DNA of 64,000 bases from Streptomyces vilmorinianum (GCF_005517195.1 NZ_CP040244.1:5536001-5600000); one strand, 5' to 3'. Numbered from the stretch's first letter, positions 8,786 to 17,833 are shown. Numbers and translations are program-made. Notes: generated from the sequence alone by a model not told the origin.

Positions 8786-9067
8786 ATGGCTGAGCGCCGC
8801 GTCAATGTCGGCTGGGCCGAGGGCCTTCACGCCCGCCCCGCCTCCATCTTCGTCCGTGCTGCCACGGCCTCCGGCGTCCCCGTGACGATCGCCAAGGCCG
8901 ACGGCAACCCGGTCAACGCCGCGTCGATGCTCGCGGTGCTCGGCCTGGGCGCGCAGGGCGGCGAGGAGATCGTGCTCGCTTCGGACGCCGACGGCGCCGA
9001 GGCCGCTCTGGACCGTCTGGCGCGACTGGTCGCCGAGGGGCTCGAGGAGCTCCCCGAGACCGTCTGA
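8786..9067 (+). CDS. ptsH: Phosphocarrier protein HPr
   Basis: A 93-residue HPr, the general phosphocarrier of the PTS. It takes phosphate from Enzyme I at His15 (EGLHARPA, residues 12-19) and passes it to sugar-specific IIA domains. The region around residues 43-50 (AASMLAVLGLGA) corresponds to the Ser46 regulatory site of Gram-positive HPr. The ATG at 8786 was preferred to a TTG at 8771 because GAAGGG lies 7 nt before it. It is monocistronic, with a strong terminator at 9084. The dre-like element just upstream implies DasR control of its expression. Confidence 0.97.
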   Translation: MAERRVNVGWAEGLHARPASIFVRAATASGVPVTIAKADGNPVNAASMLAVLGLGAQGGEEIVLASDADGAEAALDRLARLVAEGLEELPETV

Positions 9068-9083
9068 CCCAAGGACCACACAC

Positions 9084-9133
9084 GAAGGAGCCGCACCGGC
9101 CGGAATTCCGGCGGGTGCGGCTCCTTCGTTTTC
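9084..9133 (+). terminator. ptsH terminator
   Basis: A perfect 14-bp stem (9084-9097 with 9114-9127) encloses a GC-rich palindromic loop and is followed by GTTTTC. It lies 17 nt after the ptsH stop. Confidence 0.92.
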
Positions 9134-9225
9134 TCCGCTTTCCAGTAAGAGCACAGTCCATCGGAATTCGGCGCAGCACGAATTCCGCCCGCCGAATTGC
9201 TCCCTCTTTGTATACGGCGTGCTCG

Positions 9226-9918
9226 TTAATTCCGGATGCTCGCCGTGTTTACGACGTGTTGCGAAGCCCTCACACGGCCGCGTTCCGGGCGTTCCGGCCG
9301 TTTCAGCCGGTGCAGGACCAGGGAGCGCTCGGCGTGCAGGGCGGTGAGCGTACGGGCGCGTTCGGCGTCGCCCCGCGCCACCGCGTCCACGATCGCCCCG
9401 TGCTCGGCCCACGCCTCCACGGGCTGGGCGGGGGTCTCGACCGTGTACATCCAGGCGATCTTGTGCCGCAGCTGGGTGAGCAGGGCCGTGAGCGCCGGGC
9501 TGCCCGAGGCCTGGGCCAGGGTCTCGTGGAACCAGCTGCCGAGCGAGCGCAGATCCTCGCCCTGGCCGCGTCTGGCCCGTTCCTGACCCAGCCTGACCAG
9601 GCCACGCAGCACCTTGAGATGGGCCTCGGTACGACGCTGGGCGGCGCGCGCGGCTCCGAGCGGCTCGAGGAGCGCCCGTACGTCGAGCAGGTCGGCCGCC
9701 TCCTGCTCGGTCGGCTCGGCGACATGGGCGCCCGCGTGGCGGCGGGTGATCACGAAGCCCTCCGACTCCAGCGTGCGCAGGGCCTCGCGGACCGGGACGC
9801 GGGAGACTCCGTAGCGGCGGGCCAGCTGCTCCTCGGTCAGCCGGCTGCCGCGCTCGAAGGCTCCGGAGACGATGTCGTCCCGGATCGCCGTGCATACCGA
9901 GTGCGCGGGAATGCGCAT
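9226..9918 (-). CDS. GntR-family transcriptional regulator with FCD domain
   Basis: A 230-residue cytoplasmic DNA-binding regulator. Residues 1-70 form a GntR winged helix (LTEEQLARRYGVSRVPVREA, then a wing near GFVITRRHAGAHV). Residues about 78-210 are the helical FCD effector domain of the FadR subfamily, with DVRALLEPLGA and a later His/Asp set that usually binds a metal and a carboxylate. From memory, an orthologue sits beside ptsH in other streptomycetes, but a role in PTS control is only positional inference. It converges on ptsH across the bidirectional-looking hairpin at 9084-9127. Confidence 0.85.
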   Translation of the reverse strand: MRIPAHSVCTAIRDDIVSGAFERGSRLTEEQLARRYGVSRVPVREALRTLESEGFVITRRHAGAHVAEPTEQEAADLLDVRALLEPLGAARAAQRRTEAHLKVLRGLVRLGQERARRGQGEDLRSLGSWFHETLAQASGSPALTALLTQLRHKIAWMYTVETPAQPVEAWAEHGAIVDAVARGDAERARTLTALHAERSLVLHRLKRPERPERGRVRASQHVVNTASIRN

Positions 9919-10060
9919 GTTCGACCTCCGCCTTAATCCGCGCGAAACCCATCCGATTGACGCCTGTTCGCCGGCTCCTCGCCGACTCTTCGGTGACTCT
10001 ATTGCAGCGGAGAGACATTTCCGATGGCTACCGGAGATCCATGGATATCTTTTGGCCAGC

Positions 10061-10095
10061 GAAAAGCCCCGGCTCAGTACGAGCCGGGGCTTTTC
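10061..10095 (-). terminator. Terminator of the M23 peptidase gene
   Basis: A perfect 15-bp stem, GAAAAGCCCCGGCTC (10061-10075) and its complement (10081-10095), with a 5-nt loop. Read on the minus strand it ends in CTTTTC, 20 nt past the M23 stop codon. Confidence 0.92.
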
Positions 10096-10115
10096 TGACG
10101 CGGGTGGGGCGTGGA

Positions 10116-10886
10116 TCAGACGTTCACGCCGCGGGCGCGCAGGTACGCGACCGGGTTGATGTCGGAGCCGTACTCGGCGCTGGTGCGCGCCTCGAAGTGG
10201 AGGTGCGGGCCGGTCGAGTTGCCGGTCGAGCCCGAGATGCCGATCTGCTGGCCCGGGGTGACGGACTGTCCGACCGAGACACTGATGGCCGACAGGTGGC
10301 CGTACTGGGTGTACGTGCCGTCGTTCATCCGGATGACGATGTTGTTGCCGTAGGCGCCGCCCCAGCCGGCCTCGACGACGGTGCCGGAGCCGACGGAGAC
10401 GACCGTGCTGCCGTAGGCCGCGCGGAAGTCGACGCCGGAGTGGCTGCCGGAGGACCAGAGCGAGCCGCCGGCCTTGTAGCCGGTGGTCACGTACGAGCCG
10501 GCCACGGGAAGCTGGAAGGAGTTCAGACGCTTGCGCTCGGCCTCACGGGCGGCGCGCTCCTTGGCGGCGCGGATCTCCTTGGCGCGGGCCTCGGCCTTGC
10601 GCTTGGCCTCGGCCGCGGCCTTGGCGCGCTCCAGGGCCTCGACGGCCTCGCGCTCCTGCGCGGCGGCCTGGGCGTCGATGGTCTTCGCGAGGGAGTCGGC
10701 GGCGACGACCTGGGTCAGGCCGGTGTCCTCGAGGGAGGGAGCGTCCGTGTCGGCGGCGAACGCCGGGGAGGCGAGGGTTCCGATGACGCCGGTGGTGGCG
10801 AGCGTCGCCACGCCGGCGAGCCCCGCGCTGCGGCGCGTCAGACGGCTCGGACCACGATGCTTCCCGGTGGCACGGGTGAACGCCAT
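10116..10886 (-). CDS. Secreted M23 (LytM) endopeptidase
   Basis: A 256-residue secreted cell-wall hydrolase. Residues 1-45 form a signal peptide (twin-Arg-rich n-region, hydrophobic LAGVATLATTGVIGTLAS, cleavage after AFA). About 60-120 form an Ala/Glu/Lys/Arg coiled coil. About 125-256 are the M23 zinc peptidase domain with His149 and Asp153 (SHSGVDF) and the HLH motif at 228-230 (GPHLHFEA). M23 enzymes cut peptide cross-links of peptidoglycan. The long leader (10887-11130) carries a c-di-AMP riboswitch, so expression should fall when c-di-AMP is high. The gene is single, with its own terminator at 10061-10095. Confidence 0.93.
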   Translation of the reverse strand: MAFTRATGKHRGPSRLTRRSAGLAGVATLATTGVIGTLASPAFAADTDAPSLEDTGLTQVVAADSLAKTIDAQAAAQEREAVEALERAKAAAEAKRKAEARAKEIRAAKERAAREAERKRLNSFQLPVAGSYVTTGYKAGGSLWSSGSHSGVDFRAAYGSTVVSVGSGTVVEAGWGGAYGNNIVIRMNDGTYTQYGHLSAISVSVGQSVTPGQQIGISGSTGNSTGPHLHFEARTSAEYGSDINPVAYLRARGVNV

Positions 10887-10909
10887 GTAGTGGCTGATCC
10901 TTTCCTTCC

Positions 10910-11062
10910 TTCTCGCCTACCGGGTTAGCTGACGGGTTCGGAGCAGGAAGGTCTCCTACGGGCCCCTCCGCACGCGGTGCGAAGGCGTCCGATTCACCCC
11001 AGGGACTTCGTGTGGGTCCCCGGCTCCCCAGGCTCGCGCCTGACGGGGACTCGGCGATGACT
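10910..11062 (-). promoter_or_regulatory. c-di-AMP riboswitch (ydaO/yuaA class) in the M23 leader
   Basis: Read on the minus strand, the leader contains the class hallmarks in order: ATCGCCGAGTCCCC, GAGCCTGGGGAGCCGGGGAC, GGGTGAATC, and finally CCGAACCCGTCAGCTAACCC followed by GGTAGGCG. The last segment ends about 24 nt before the ATG. This is the ydaO motif, which binds two c-di-AMP molecules. In actinobacteria it often precedes genes for cell-wall hydrolases and usually shuts expression off. Confidence 0.92.
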
Positions 11063-11211
11063 GTCCGATGCCGCGGGTGCGGCGGGTGCAACTGGCGAAC
11101 AGCCGGACCGACGCTAAGCGGATCGTCTTTCAATCACCAAACAGACACGCCCGTTTGTAAGACATGCCACAGGGCATACGGCCACCCTCTGCTGCAATCC
11201 GGACAAAGGGG

Positions 11212-11243
11212 AGGACCCCGACGTACAGTGACGTCGGGGTCCT
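11212..11243 (-). terminator. Terminator of the M16 peptidase operon
   Basis: A perfect 13-bp stem, AGGACCCCGACGT (11212-11224) and its complement (11231-11243), has a 6-nt loop. It lies 34 nt beyond the stop of the second M16 gene and is followed on the minus strand by CCCCTTTG. Confidence 0.85.
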
Positions 11244-11250
11244 CGGAACC

Positions 11251-11280
11251 GGCTCGATCCGGCTCGATCCGGCTCGATCA
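11251..11280. repeat. 10-bp tandem repeat at the M16 gene end
   Basis: Three copies of GGCTCGATCC (the last ends in CA) run head to tail. The third copy contains the stop codon of the non-catalytic M16 gene. Confidence 0.85.
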
Positions 11281-12675
11281 GCCTGTGACGACGGTGACTT
11301 CACCGATACCGAGGGCGCGCACCGGCTCCTCGATCTGGGCGGCGTCACCGACGAGCACGGTGACCAGGCGGTCCACTGGGAAGGCGTTGACGACGGCCGC
11401 CGTCGCCTCCACCGTGCCGGTCTCGGCCAGGCGCGCGTACAACTGCGCCTGGAAATCGTCCGGGAGGTGCTGCTCGACCTGGTCGGCGAGCGTCCCGGCG
11501 ACGGAGGCCGCGGTCTCGTACTTCAGCGGAGCCACACCCACCAGGTTCTGCACGGCCACGTCGCGCTCCGCGTCCGTCAGACCCTCCGCGGCGAGGGTGC
11601 GCAGCACCTTCCACAGATCGTCGAGCGCCGGGCCGGTGTTGGGCGTGTCGACGGAGCCGCTGATGGCGAGCATCGAGGCACCGTGTCCCTTGCCGTCCGA
11701 GCGCAGCACCTGACCGAAGGCCCGGACACCGTACGTGTAGCCCTTCTCCTCGCGCAGGACGCGGTCCAGGCGGGAGGTGAGCGTGCCACCGAGGCAGTAC
11801 GTGCCGAGGACCTGCGCCGGCCAGACGCGGTCGTGCCGGTCGGCGCCGACGCGGCCGATCAGCAGCTGGGTCTGGACGGCGCCCGGGCGGTCCACGATGA
11901 CGACGCGGCCCGTGTCGTCGGCCGTGATCGGCGGGACGGGGCGCGGCTCGGCGGCGTTCCCCGTCCAGACGCCCAGCGTCTCGTCGAGGACCTTGTCCAG
12001 ATCCACGTCGGTCAGGTCGCCGACGACCACGGCGGTGGCCGTGGAGGGCCGGACGTACGCCTCGTAGAACGCGCGCACGGCCGCGGCGTCGATCGCCTCC
12101 ACCGTCTCCTCGGTGCCCTGGCGCGGCCGGGACATACGGGAGGTGGCCGGGAAGAGCTCCTTGGAGAGCTGCTTGGCCGCCCGGCGGGCCGGGTTGGCCG
12201 TCTCGTGCGGGATCTCGTCGAGCCGGTTGCGCACCAGGCGCTCGACCTCGGTGTCGAGGAAGGCCGGCGCGATCAGGGCCTCGGCGAGGAGGCCGAGCGC
12301 CTTGGGCAGCCGGGAGACGGGGACCTCCAGGGAGACCCGTACGCCCGGGTGGTCGGCGTGCGCGTCGAGCGTGGCGCCGCAGCGCTCCAGCTCGGCGGCG
12401 AACTCCTCGGCCGTGTGCTTGTCCGTGCCCTCGGAGAGGGCGCGGGCCATGATCGTGGCGACGCCGTCGAGGCCCTCGGGCTCGGCGTCCAGGGGGGCGT
12501 CGAGGAAGATCTCGACGGCCACCACCTGCTGGCCGGGGCGGTGGCAGCGCAGCACGGTCAGACCGTTGTCCAGCGCTCCGCGGTCCGGGGCCGGGAAGGC
12601 CCACGGCTTGGCGATGCCCGCCTCCGGCTGCGGGTGGAACGTCATGCTCGTCAAAGGCGCGCCGGCGTCGGTCAC
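11278..12675 (-). CDS. M16-family peptidase subunit, inactive-type partner
   Basis: A 465-residue M16 (insulinase/mitochondrial-processing-peptidase fold) protein that lacks HxxEH: the equivalent stretch reads LDGVATIMARALSEG. Such subunits pair with a catalytic one, often supplying an Arg/Tyr pair that orients the substrate (family knowledge). The GTG at 12675 overlaps the TGA of the upstream catalytic gene by 4 nt (GTGA), which indicates translational coupling and near-equal synthesis; an alternative ATG is at 12645. The two genes form an operon ending at the 11212-11243 hairpin. The complex probably degrades small peptides in the cytoplasm, as no signal peptide is seen. Confidence 0.88.
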   Translation of the reverse strand: MTDAGAPLTSMTFHPQPEAGIAKPWAFPAPDRGALDNGLTVLRCHRPGQQVVAVEIFLDAPLDAEPEGLDGVATIMARALSEGTDKHTAEEFAAELERCGATLDAHADHPGVRVSLEVPVSRLPKALGLLAEALIAPAFLDTEVERLVRNRLDEIPHETANPARRAAKQLSKELFPATSRMSRPRQGTEETVEAIDAAAVRAFYEAYVRPSTATAVVVGDLTDVDLDKVLDETLGVWTGNAAEPRPVPPITADDTGRVVIVDRPGAVQTQLLIGRVGADRHDRVWPAQVLGTYCLGGTLTSRLDRVLREEKGYTYGVRAFGQVLRSDGKGHGASMLAISGSVDTPNTGPALDDLWKVLRTLAAEGLTDAERDVAVQNLVGVAPLKYETAASVAGTLADQVEQHLPDDFQAQLYARLAETGTVEATAAVVNAFPVDRLVTVLVGDAAQIEEPVRALGIGEVTVVTG

Positions 12676-14024
12676 TGGTCCGCTCCCTCTTCCTCGTCGC
12701 TGTCGCTGTCGCTCTGTTCGGTGCCGAGCGGCTCGTACACCAGCACCGCGCGGTTGTCCGGGCGCAGCTTGGCCTTGGCGACCGCCCGCACCTCCGCCGC
12801 GGTGACGTCCAGGACCCGGTTCACCGCGGTGAGGGCGAGCTGCGGGTCGCCGAACAGCACCGCGTAGCGGCACAGTTCGTCGGCGCGGCCCGCGACCGTG
12901 CCGAGCCGGTCCAGCCACTCGCGCTCCAACTGGGCCTGGGCGCGCTCCATCTCCTCGGGCGTCGGGCCCTCGGCCGCGAAGCGGGCCAGCTCCTCGTCGA
13001 CGGCGGCCTCGATGCGGGGCACCTCGACACCGCCGGAGGTCTTGACGTCCAGCCAGCCGAGCGAGGGGGCGCCCGCCAGGCGCAGCAGGCCGAAGCCGGC
13101 GGCCACGGCCGTGCGGTCCCGGCGGACCAGGCGGTTGTGGAGCCGCGAGGACTCGCCGCCGCCGAGCACCGTCAGGGCCAGGTCCGCGGCGTCGCACTCG
13201 CGCGTGCCGTCGTGCGGCAGCCGGTAGGCGGCCATCAGCGCGCGGGCCGGGACCTCCTCCTCGACGACCTCGCGCAGCTGCTCGCCGATGGTGTCGGGCA
13301 GCGTGCCGTCGCGCGGCGGGAGCTTGCCGTCGTGGGACGGGATGGAGCCGAAGTACTTCTCGATCCAGGCCAGGGTCTGCTCGGGGTCGATGTCGCCGAC
13401 GACCGAGAGCACCGCGTTGTTCGGCGCGTAGTACGTGCGGAAGAAGGCCCGCGCGTCCTCGAGGGTGGCCGCGTCCAGGTCGGCCATGGAGCCGATCGGC
13501 GTGTGGTGGTACGGGTGGCCCTCGGGGTAGGCGAGGGCGGTCAGCTTCTCGAAGGCCGTGCCGTAGGGAACGTTGTCGTACCGCTGGCGGCGCTCGTTCT
13601 TGACGACGTCCCGCTGGTTCTCCATGGACTCGTCGTCCAGGGCCGCGAGCAGCGAGCCCATGCGGTCCGCCTCCAGCCAGAGCGCGAGCTCCAGCTGGTG
13701 GGCCGGCATGGTCTCGAAGTAGTTGGTGCGCTCGAAGCTCGTCGTGCCGTTGAGCGAGCCGCCCGCTCCCTGCACCAGCTCGAAGTGCCCGTTGCCGTGG
13801 ACCTGCTTGGAGCCCTGGAACATCAGGTGCTCGAAGAGGTGGGCGAGGCCCGTGCGGCCCGCGACCTCGTGGCGCGAGCCGACGTCGTACCAGAGGCAGA
13901 CCGCGGCGACCGGGGTCAGGTGGTCCTCGGAGAGCACCACCCGCAGGCCGTTGGCCAGCCGGTGCTCGGTCGCTGTCAGGCCGCCGGAGCCGGCCTCTGC
14001 CGTGGCCGTGTGACCCATGGGCAT
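12672..14024 (-). CDS. M16-family zinc metallopeptidase, catalytic subunit
   Basis: A 450-residue catalytic M16 peptidase. The inverted zinc motif HLFEH is at residues 62-66 (His62, Glu65, His66), with a downstream glutamate in the segment ENQRDVVKNERRQR as third ligand. The ATG at 14024 was chosen because GAAGGG lies 6 nt upstream; in-frame starts further up would overlap the promoter region shared with parC. It is followed directly, with a 4-nt GTGA overlap, by the inactive-type partner gene. It is divergent from parC. Confidence 0.92.
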   Translation of the reverse strand: MPMGHTATAEAGSGGLTATEHRLANGLRVVLSEDHLTPVAAVCLWYDVGSRHEVAGRTGLAHLFEHLMFQGSKQVHGNGHFELVQGAGGSLNGTTSFERTNYFETMPAHQLELALWLEADRMGSLLAALDDESMENQRDVVKNERRQRYDNVPYGTAFEKLTALAYPEGHPYHHTPIGSMADLDAATLEDARAFFRTYYAPNNAVLSVVGDIDPEQTLAWIEKYFGSIPSHDGKLPPRDGTLPDTIGEQLREVVEEEVPARALMAAYRLPHDGTRECDAADLALTVLGGGESSRLHNRLVRRDRTAVAAGFGLLRLAGAPSLGWLDVKTSGGVEVPRIEAAVDEELARFAAEGPTPEEMERAQAQLEREWLDRLGTVAGRADELCRYAVLFGDPQLALTAVNRVLDVTAAEVRAVAKAKLRPDNRAVLVYEPLGTEQSDSDSDEEEGADQ

Positions 14025-14260
14025 GTACGTCCCTTCGATCGCGATATGGAAAAGTCCTGCCACTGTATGCAAGCGCACTACCACCTGGCGAAGTTCCCGC
14101 AGGTTCGCGGCGTCCCTCTTCCGGGTCGCCCGGCCGTCGCGTACGGCTCATGCACCGGCTCACAGGGGGCCGTGCCCGGGTCGCGGTCGGCGTTGTCGGT
14201 GGGACGGTCCACAATGGTCCGCGTCAGATCAACCTTGTTGGTGAAGGAGCCGCAGCCGCG

Positions 14261-16717
14261 ATGGCCCGCCGCAGCACGAAGACACCGCCGCCGGACGACG
14301 CGTTCGAGGAGAGGATCCTCGACATCGACGTCGTCGACGAGATGCAGGGCTCCTTCCTCGAGTACGCGTACTCGGTGATCTACTCCCGCGCGCTGCCGGA
14401 CGCCCGCGACGGCATGAAGCCCGTCCAGCGCCGCATCGTCTACCAGATGAACGAGATGGGCCTGCGCCCCGACCGCGGCTATGTGAAGTGCGCCCGTGTC
14501 GTCGGCGAGGTCATGGGCAAGCTGCACCCGCACGGCGACGCGTCGATCTACGACGCGATGGTGCGCATGGCCCAGCCCTTCTCGATGCGGCTCCCCCTCG
14601 TCGACGGCCACGGCAACTTCGGCTCGCTGGGCAACGACGACCCGCCGGCCGCCATGCGGTACACCGAGTCCCGGATGGCCGCCGCGGCGCTGATGATGAC
14701 GGAGTCGATCGACGAGGACACCGTCGACTTCTCGCCGAACTACGACGGCCAGGAGCAGGAGCCGGTCGCGCTCCCCGCCGCGTATCCGAACCTGCTGGTC
14801 AACGGCGCGTCCGGCATCGCGGTGGGCATGGCGACCAACATGCCTCCGCACAACCTGGGCGAGGTGATCGCGGCCGCCCGGCACCTGATCCGCTATCCGC
14901 ACGCGGACCTCGAGGCGCTGATGCGCTTCGTCCCCGGACCCGACCTGCCGACCGGAGGCCGGATCGTCGGCCTGTCCGGCATCAAGGACGCGTACGAGAA
15001 CGGCCGCGGCACGTTCAAGATCCGCGCCACGGCGACCGTGGAGAACGTGACGGCGCGCCGCAAGGGCATCGTCGTCACCGAGCTGCCCTTCACGGTCGGC
15101 CCGGAGAAGGTCATCTCCAAGATCAAGGACCTGGTCGGCTCCAAGAAGCTGCAGGGCATCGCCGACGTCAAGGACCTCACCGACCGCAACCACGGTCTGC
15201 GCCTGGTCATCGAGGTCAAGAACGGCTTCGTGCCGGAGGCGGTCCTGGAGCAGCTCTACAAGCTGACGCCGATGGAGGAGTCCTTCGGCATCAACAACGT
15301 GGCGCTGGTCGACGGCCAGCCGCTCACGCTGGGCCTCAAGGAGCTCCTGGAGGTCTACCTCGACCACCGCTTCAACGTGGTGCGCCGTCGCTCCGAGTTC
15401 CGCCGCGGCAAGAAGCGCGACCGGCTGCACCTGGTCGAGGGCCTGCTCGTCGCGCTGCTCGACATCGACGAGGTCATCCGCCTCATCCGCTCCAGCGACA
15501 ACTCGGCACAGGCCAAGGAGCGCCTGATCGAGCGGTTCTCGCTGAGCGAGATCCAGACGCAGTACATCCTGGACACCCCGCTGCGCCGGCTCACCAAGTT
15601 CGACCGGATCGAGCTGGAGACCGAGCGCGACCGGCTCAACGGCGAGATCGACGAGCTGACCGGGATCCTGGAGTCCGACAGCGAGCTGCGCAAGCTGGTC
15701 TCCGCGGAACTGGCCGCGGTGGCGAAGAAGTTCGGTACCGATCGGCGTACGGTCCTGCTGGAGTCCGCGGGCGCGCCGGTCTCGGCCACGTCCCTGGAGG
15801 TCGCGGACGACCCGTGCCGGGTGCTGCTCTCCTCGACGGGTCTGCTGGCCCGTACGGTGACGGAGGAGCTCCCGGCCGTGGAGGACGGCAAGCGCTCCAA
15901 GCACGACGTGATCGTCTCGGCGGTCCCGGCGACCCAGCGCGGCGACGTCGGCGCGGTGACCTCGGCGGGACGGCTGCTGCGGATCGCGGTGATCGACCTG
16001 CCCCAGCTGCCGGACACCCACGCCGCCCCCAACCTGGCGGGCGGCGCGCCGCTGGCGGAGTTCCTCACCCTGGAGGACGACGAGACGGTGGTCTGCCTGA
16101 CCACGCTCGAGGAGTCCTCGCCGGGGCTCGCGCTCGGCACGCTGCAGGGCGTGGTCAAGCGCGTGGTGCCGGACTATCCGGCGAACAAGGACGAGCTGGA
16201 GGTCATCACCCTCAAGGAGGGTGACCGGATCGTCGGCGCGACCGAGCTGCGCACGGGCGAGGAGGACCTGGTCTTCATCACCTCCGACGCCCAGCTGCTG
16301 CGCTTCCAGGCCTCGCAGGTACGGCCGCAGGGCCGCCCGGCGGGTGGCATGGCGGGCATCAAGCTGGCCGAGGGCGCCGAGGTGATCTCGTTCACGGCCG
16401 TGGATCCGGCGGCGGACGCGGTGGTGTTCACGGTCGCGGGCTCCACGGGCACCCTGGACGACTCCGCCGGTACGTCGGCGAAGCTGACGCCGTTCGACCA
16501 GTACCCCCGTAAGGGGCGCGCGACGGGCGGTGTGCGCTGCCAGCGGTTCCTGAAGGGCGAGGACGTGCTCGTCCTGGCCTGGGCGGGCGCGACCCCGGCG
16601 CGCGCCGCGCAGAAGAACGGCACCCCGGCGGAGCTGCCCGAGATCGACCCGCGCCGCGACGGCTCGGGCACCCCGCTGCCGAAGCCGGTGGCGGTCCTGG
16701 CGGGCCCGGCGACCTAG
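14261..16717 (+). CDS. parC: DNA topoisomerase IV subunit A
   Basis: An 818-residue type IIA topoisomerase A subunit. The catalytic tyrosine is Tyr134 (AMRYTESRM), and the quinolone-determining region is GKLHPHGDASIYDAM (86-100). The residue matching E. coli GyrA Ser83 is Ala94; the one matching Asp87 is Asp98. Residues about 480-818 form the beta-pinwheel DNA-wrapping domain. With parE (24968-27085) it would form the decatenase, separate from the gyrase normally encoded near oriC. The ATG at 14261 has GAAGGAG 11 nt upstream. Its TAG shares a CTAG tetranucleotide with the stop of the convergent G3E GTPase gene. Gyrase A is excluded by this neighbourhood and not by motif alone. Confidence 0.93.
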   Translation: MARRSTKTPPPDDAFEERILDIDVVDEMQGSFLEYAYSVIYSRALPDARDGMKPVQRRIVYQMNEMGLRPDRGYVKCARVVGEVMGKLHPHGDASIYDAMVRMAQPFSMRLPLVDGHGNFGSLGNDDPPAAMRYTESRMAAAALMMTESIDEDTVDFSPNYDGQEQEPVALPAAYPNLLVNGASGIAVGMATNMPPHNLGEVIAAARHLIRYPHADLEALMRFVPGPDLPTGGRIVGLSGIKDAYENGRGTFKIRATATVENVTARRKGIVVTELPFTVGPEKVISKIKDLVGSKKLQGIADVKDLTDRNHGLRLVIEVKNGFVPEAVLEQLYKLTPMEESFGINNVALVDGQPLTLGLKELLEVYLDHRFNVVRRRSEFRRGKKRDRLHLVEGLLVALLDIDEVIRLIRSSDNSAQAKERLIERFSLSEIQTQYILDTPLRRLTKFDRIELETERDRLNGEIDELTGILESDSELRKLVSAELAAVAKKFGTDRRTVLLESAGAPVSATSLEVADDPCRVLLSSTGLLARTVTEELPAVEDGKRSKHDVIVSAVPATQRGDVGAVTSAGRLLRIAVIDLPQLPDTHAAPNLAGGAPLAEFLTLEDDETVVCLTTLEESSPGLALGTLQGVVKRVVPDYPANKDELEVITLKEGDRIVGATELRTGEEDLVFITSDAQLLRFQASQVRPQGRPAGGMAGIKLAEGAEVISFTAVDPAADAVVFTVAGSTGTLDDSAGTSAKLTPFDQYPRKGRATGGVRCQRFLKGEDVLVLAWAGATPARAAQKNGTPAELPEIDPRRDGSGTPLPKPVAVLAGPAT

Positions 16718-17772
16718 TCGACCGGCTCGGCCGGTTCCGGATCGGTCTGTCGTACGTACCGCAGGACGCCCCACATGCTGTGCTCGTCGGGGACGTCCTG
16801 CGGGCCGTTCAGCTCGCAGGCGGCGAGCGCCTTGCGCAGGGCCGCCGCGTCGATGCCGGCGCCGATGAGGACGAGCTGGGTGAGCCGCTCCTGGCCGACC
16901 GCCCAGGGCTCGGGGTAGAAGCGCAGGAACCTGCCGACGGCGTGCACGGTGTAGCGGTTGCCGGGGTCGGCGGCGCCGAAGTCGACAAATCCCTTGATGC
17001 GGTAGAGGCCCTCCGGGCGGGAGTCCAGGAACTCCATGAGCCTGCGCGGGTGCAGGGCCGTGCCGGAGGCGAGGGAGAGGGTCTCGTAGGCGGCGTGCGC
17101 GTGGTCGTGCTCCTCGTCGGGGTCACCGTAGAGGAGGTCCTCGATGGACATCTGCCCCTCGATCTCCCCGTCGGGCACGACCCGGTCGAAGAGGACCTCG
17201 GGGTCGATCCGCCCGTGCGCGGCACGGATCACCGCGGCGGGCCCCGCGAGACGGGCGACGGTCTCGTGGACGGCGTCCAGCTCCCGCTCGCCGACCCGGT
17301 CCGCCTTGTTGACGACGACCAGGTCGGCGAGGGCGAGATGCCGGTCGGTCTCGGGGTGACGTTCGCGCGTGGCGGAGAACTCGGCGGCGTCGACGACCTG
17401 CACGAGCCCGCCGTACACGATCCGCTCGTTCTCGCTGGCGAGCACCATCCGCACCAGCTCCTGGGGCTCCGCCAGCCCGCTCGCCTCGATGACGATCACA
17501 TCGAGCCGCAGCTCGGGCCTGGTGAGCACCTCCAGGTACTCGTCCAGCTCACTGACGTCGACGGCACAGCACAGGCATCCGTTCCCGAGCGAGACGGTGG
17601 ACCCGACCTGCCCGGCGACGGTCATGGCGTCGATCCCGATGTCCCCGAAGTCGTTGACCATGACCCCGATCCGGGTGCCCCGGGCGCTGCGCAGCAGATG
17701 GTTGAGCAGCGTCGTCTTGCCCGATCCGAGGAACCCGGAGAGGACGACGACCGGAATCTGCTGGTTGGTCAA
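16714..17772 (-). CDS. CobW/G3E-family GTPase (metallochaperone)
   Basis: A 352-residue G3E GTPase. The P-loop GFLGSGKTT is near residues 11-19, the metal-binding CxCC motif is in GNGCLCCAV, and the NKAD guanine-specificity motif is in VVVNKADR. A His-rich EEHDHAHA stretch precedes the C-terminal CobW domain. G3E proteins deliver zinc, cobalt or other metals to enzymes, or act in zinc scarcity. A TTG start at 17772 is preferred because GGAGG lies 7 nt upstream and family homology begins just after it; longer frames run through intergenic repeats. No Zur box was recognised upstream. Its stop overlaps that of parC by 3 nt. Confidence 0.9.
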   Translation of the reverse strand: MTNQQIPVVVLSGFLGSGKTTLLNHLLRSARGTRIGVMVNDFGDIGIDAMTVAGQVGSTVSLGNGCLCCAVDVSELDEYLEVLTRPELRLDVIVIEASGLAEPQELVRMVLASENERIVYGGLVQVVDAAEFSATRERHPETDRHLALADLVVVNKADRVGERELDAVHETVARLAGPAAVIRAAHGRIDPEVLFDRVVPDGEIEGQMSIEDLLYGDPDEEHDHAHAAYETLSLASGTALHPRRLMEFLDSRPEGLYRIKGFVDFGAADPGNRYTVHAVGRFLRFYPEPWAVGQERLTQLVLIGAGIDAAALRKALAACELNGPQDVPDEHSMWGVLRYVRQTDPEPAEPVD

Positions 17773-17833
17773 GGCAAACCCTCCGACGACTCGACACACG
17801 CCAAAGCCCCCAGAATAGGCAAGCCCCCGAACA

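Noticed and set aside
5321..10018. A long minus-strand frame of 1565 codons joining PatA, ptsH antisense and the GntR upstream region.
   Set aside because: Only the part from the ATG at 8611 has recognisable domains; the rest is high-GC antisense and intergenic sequence.
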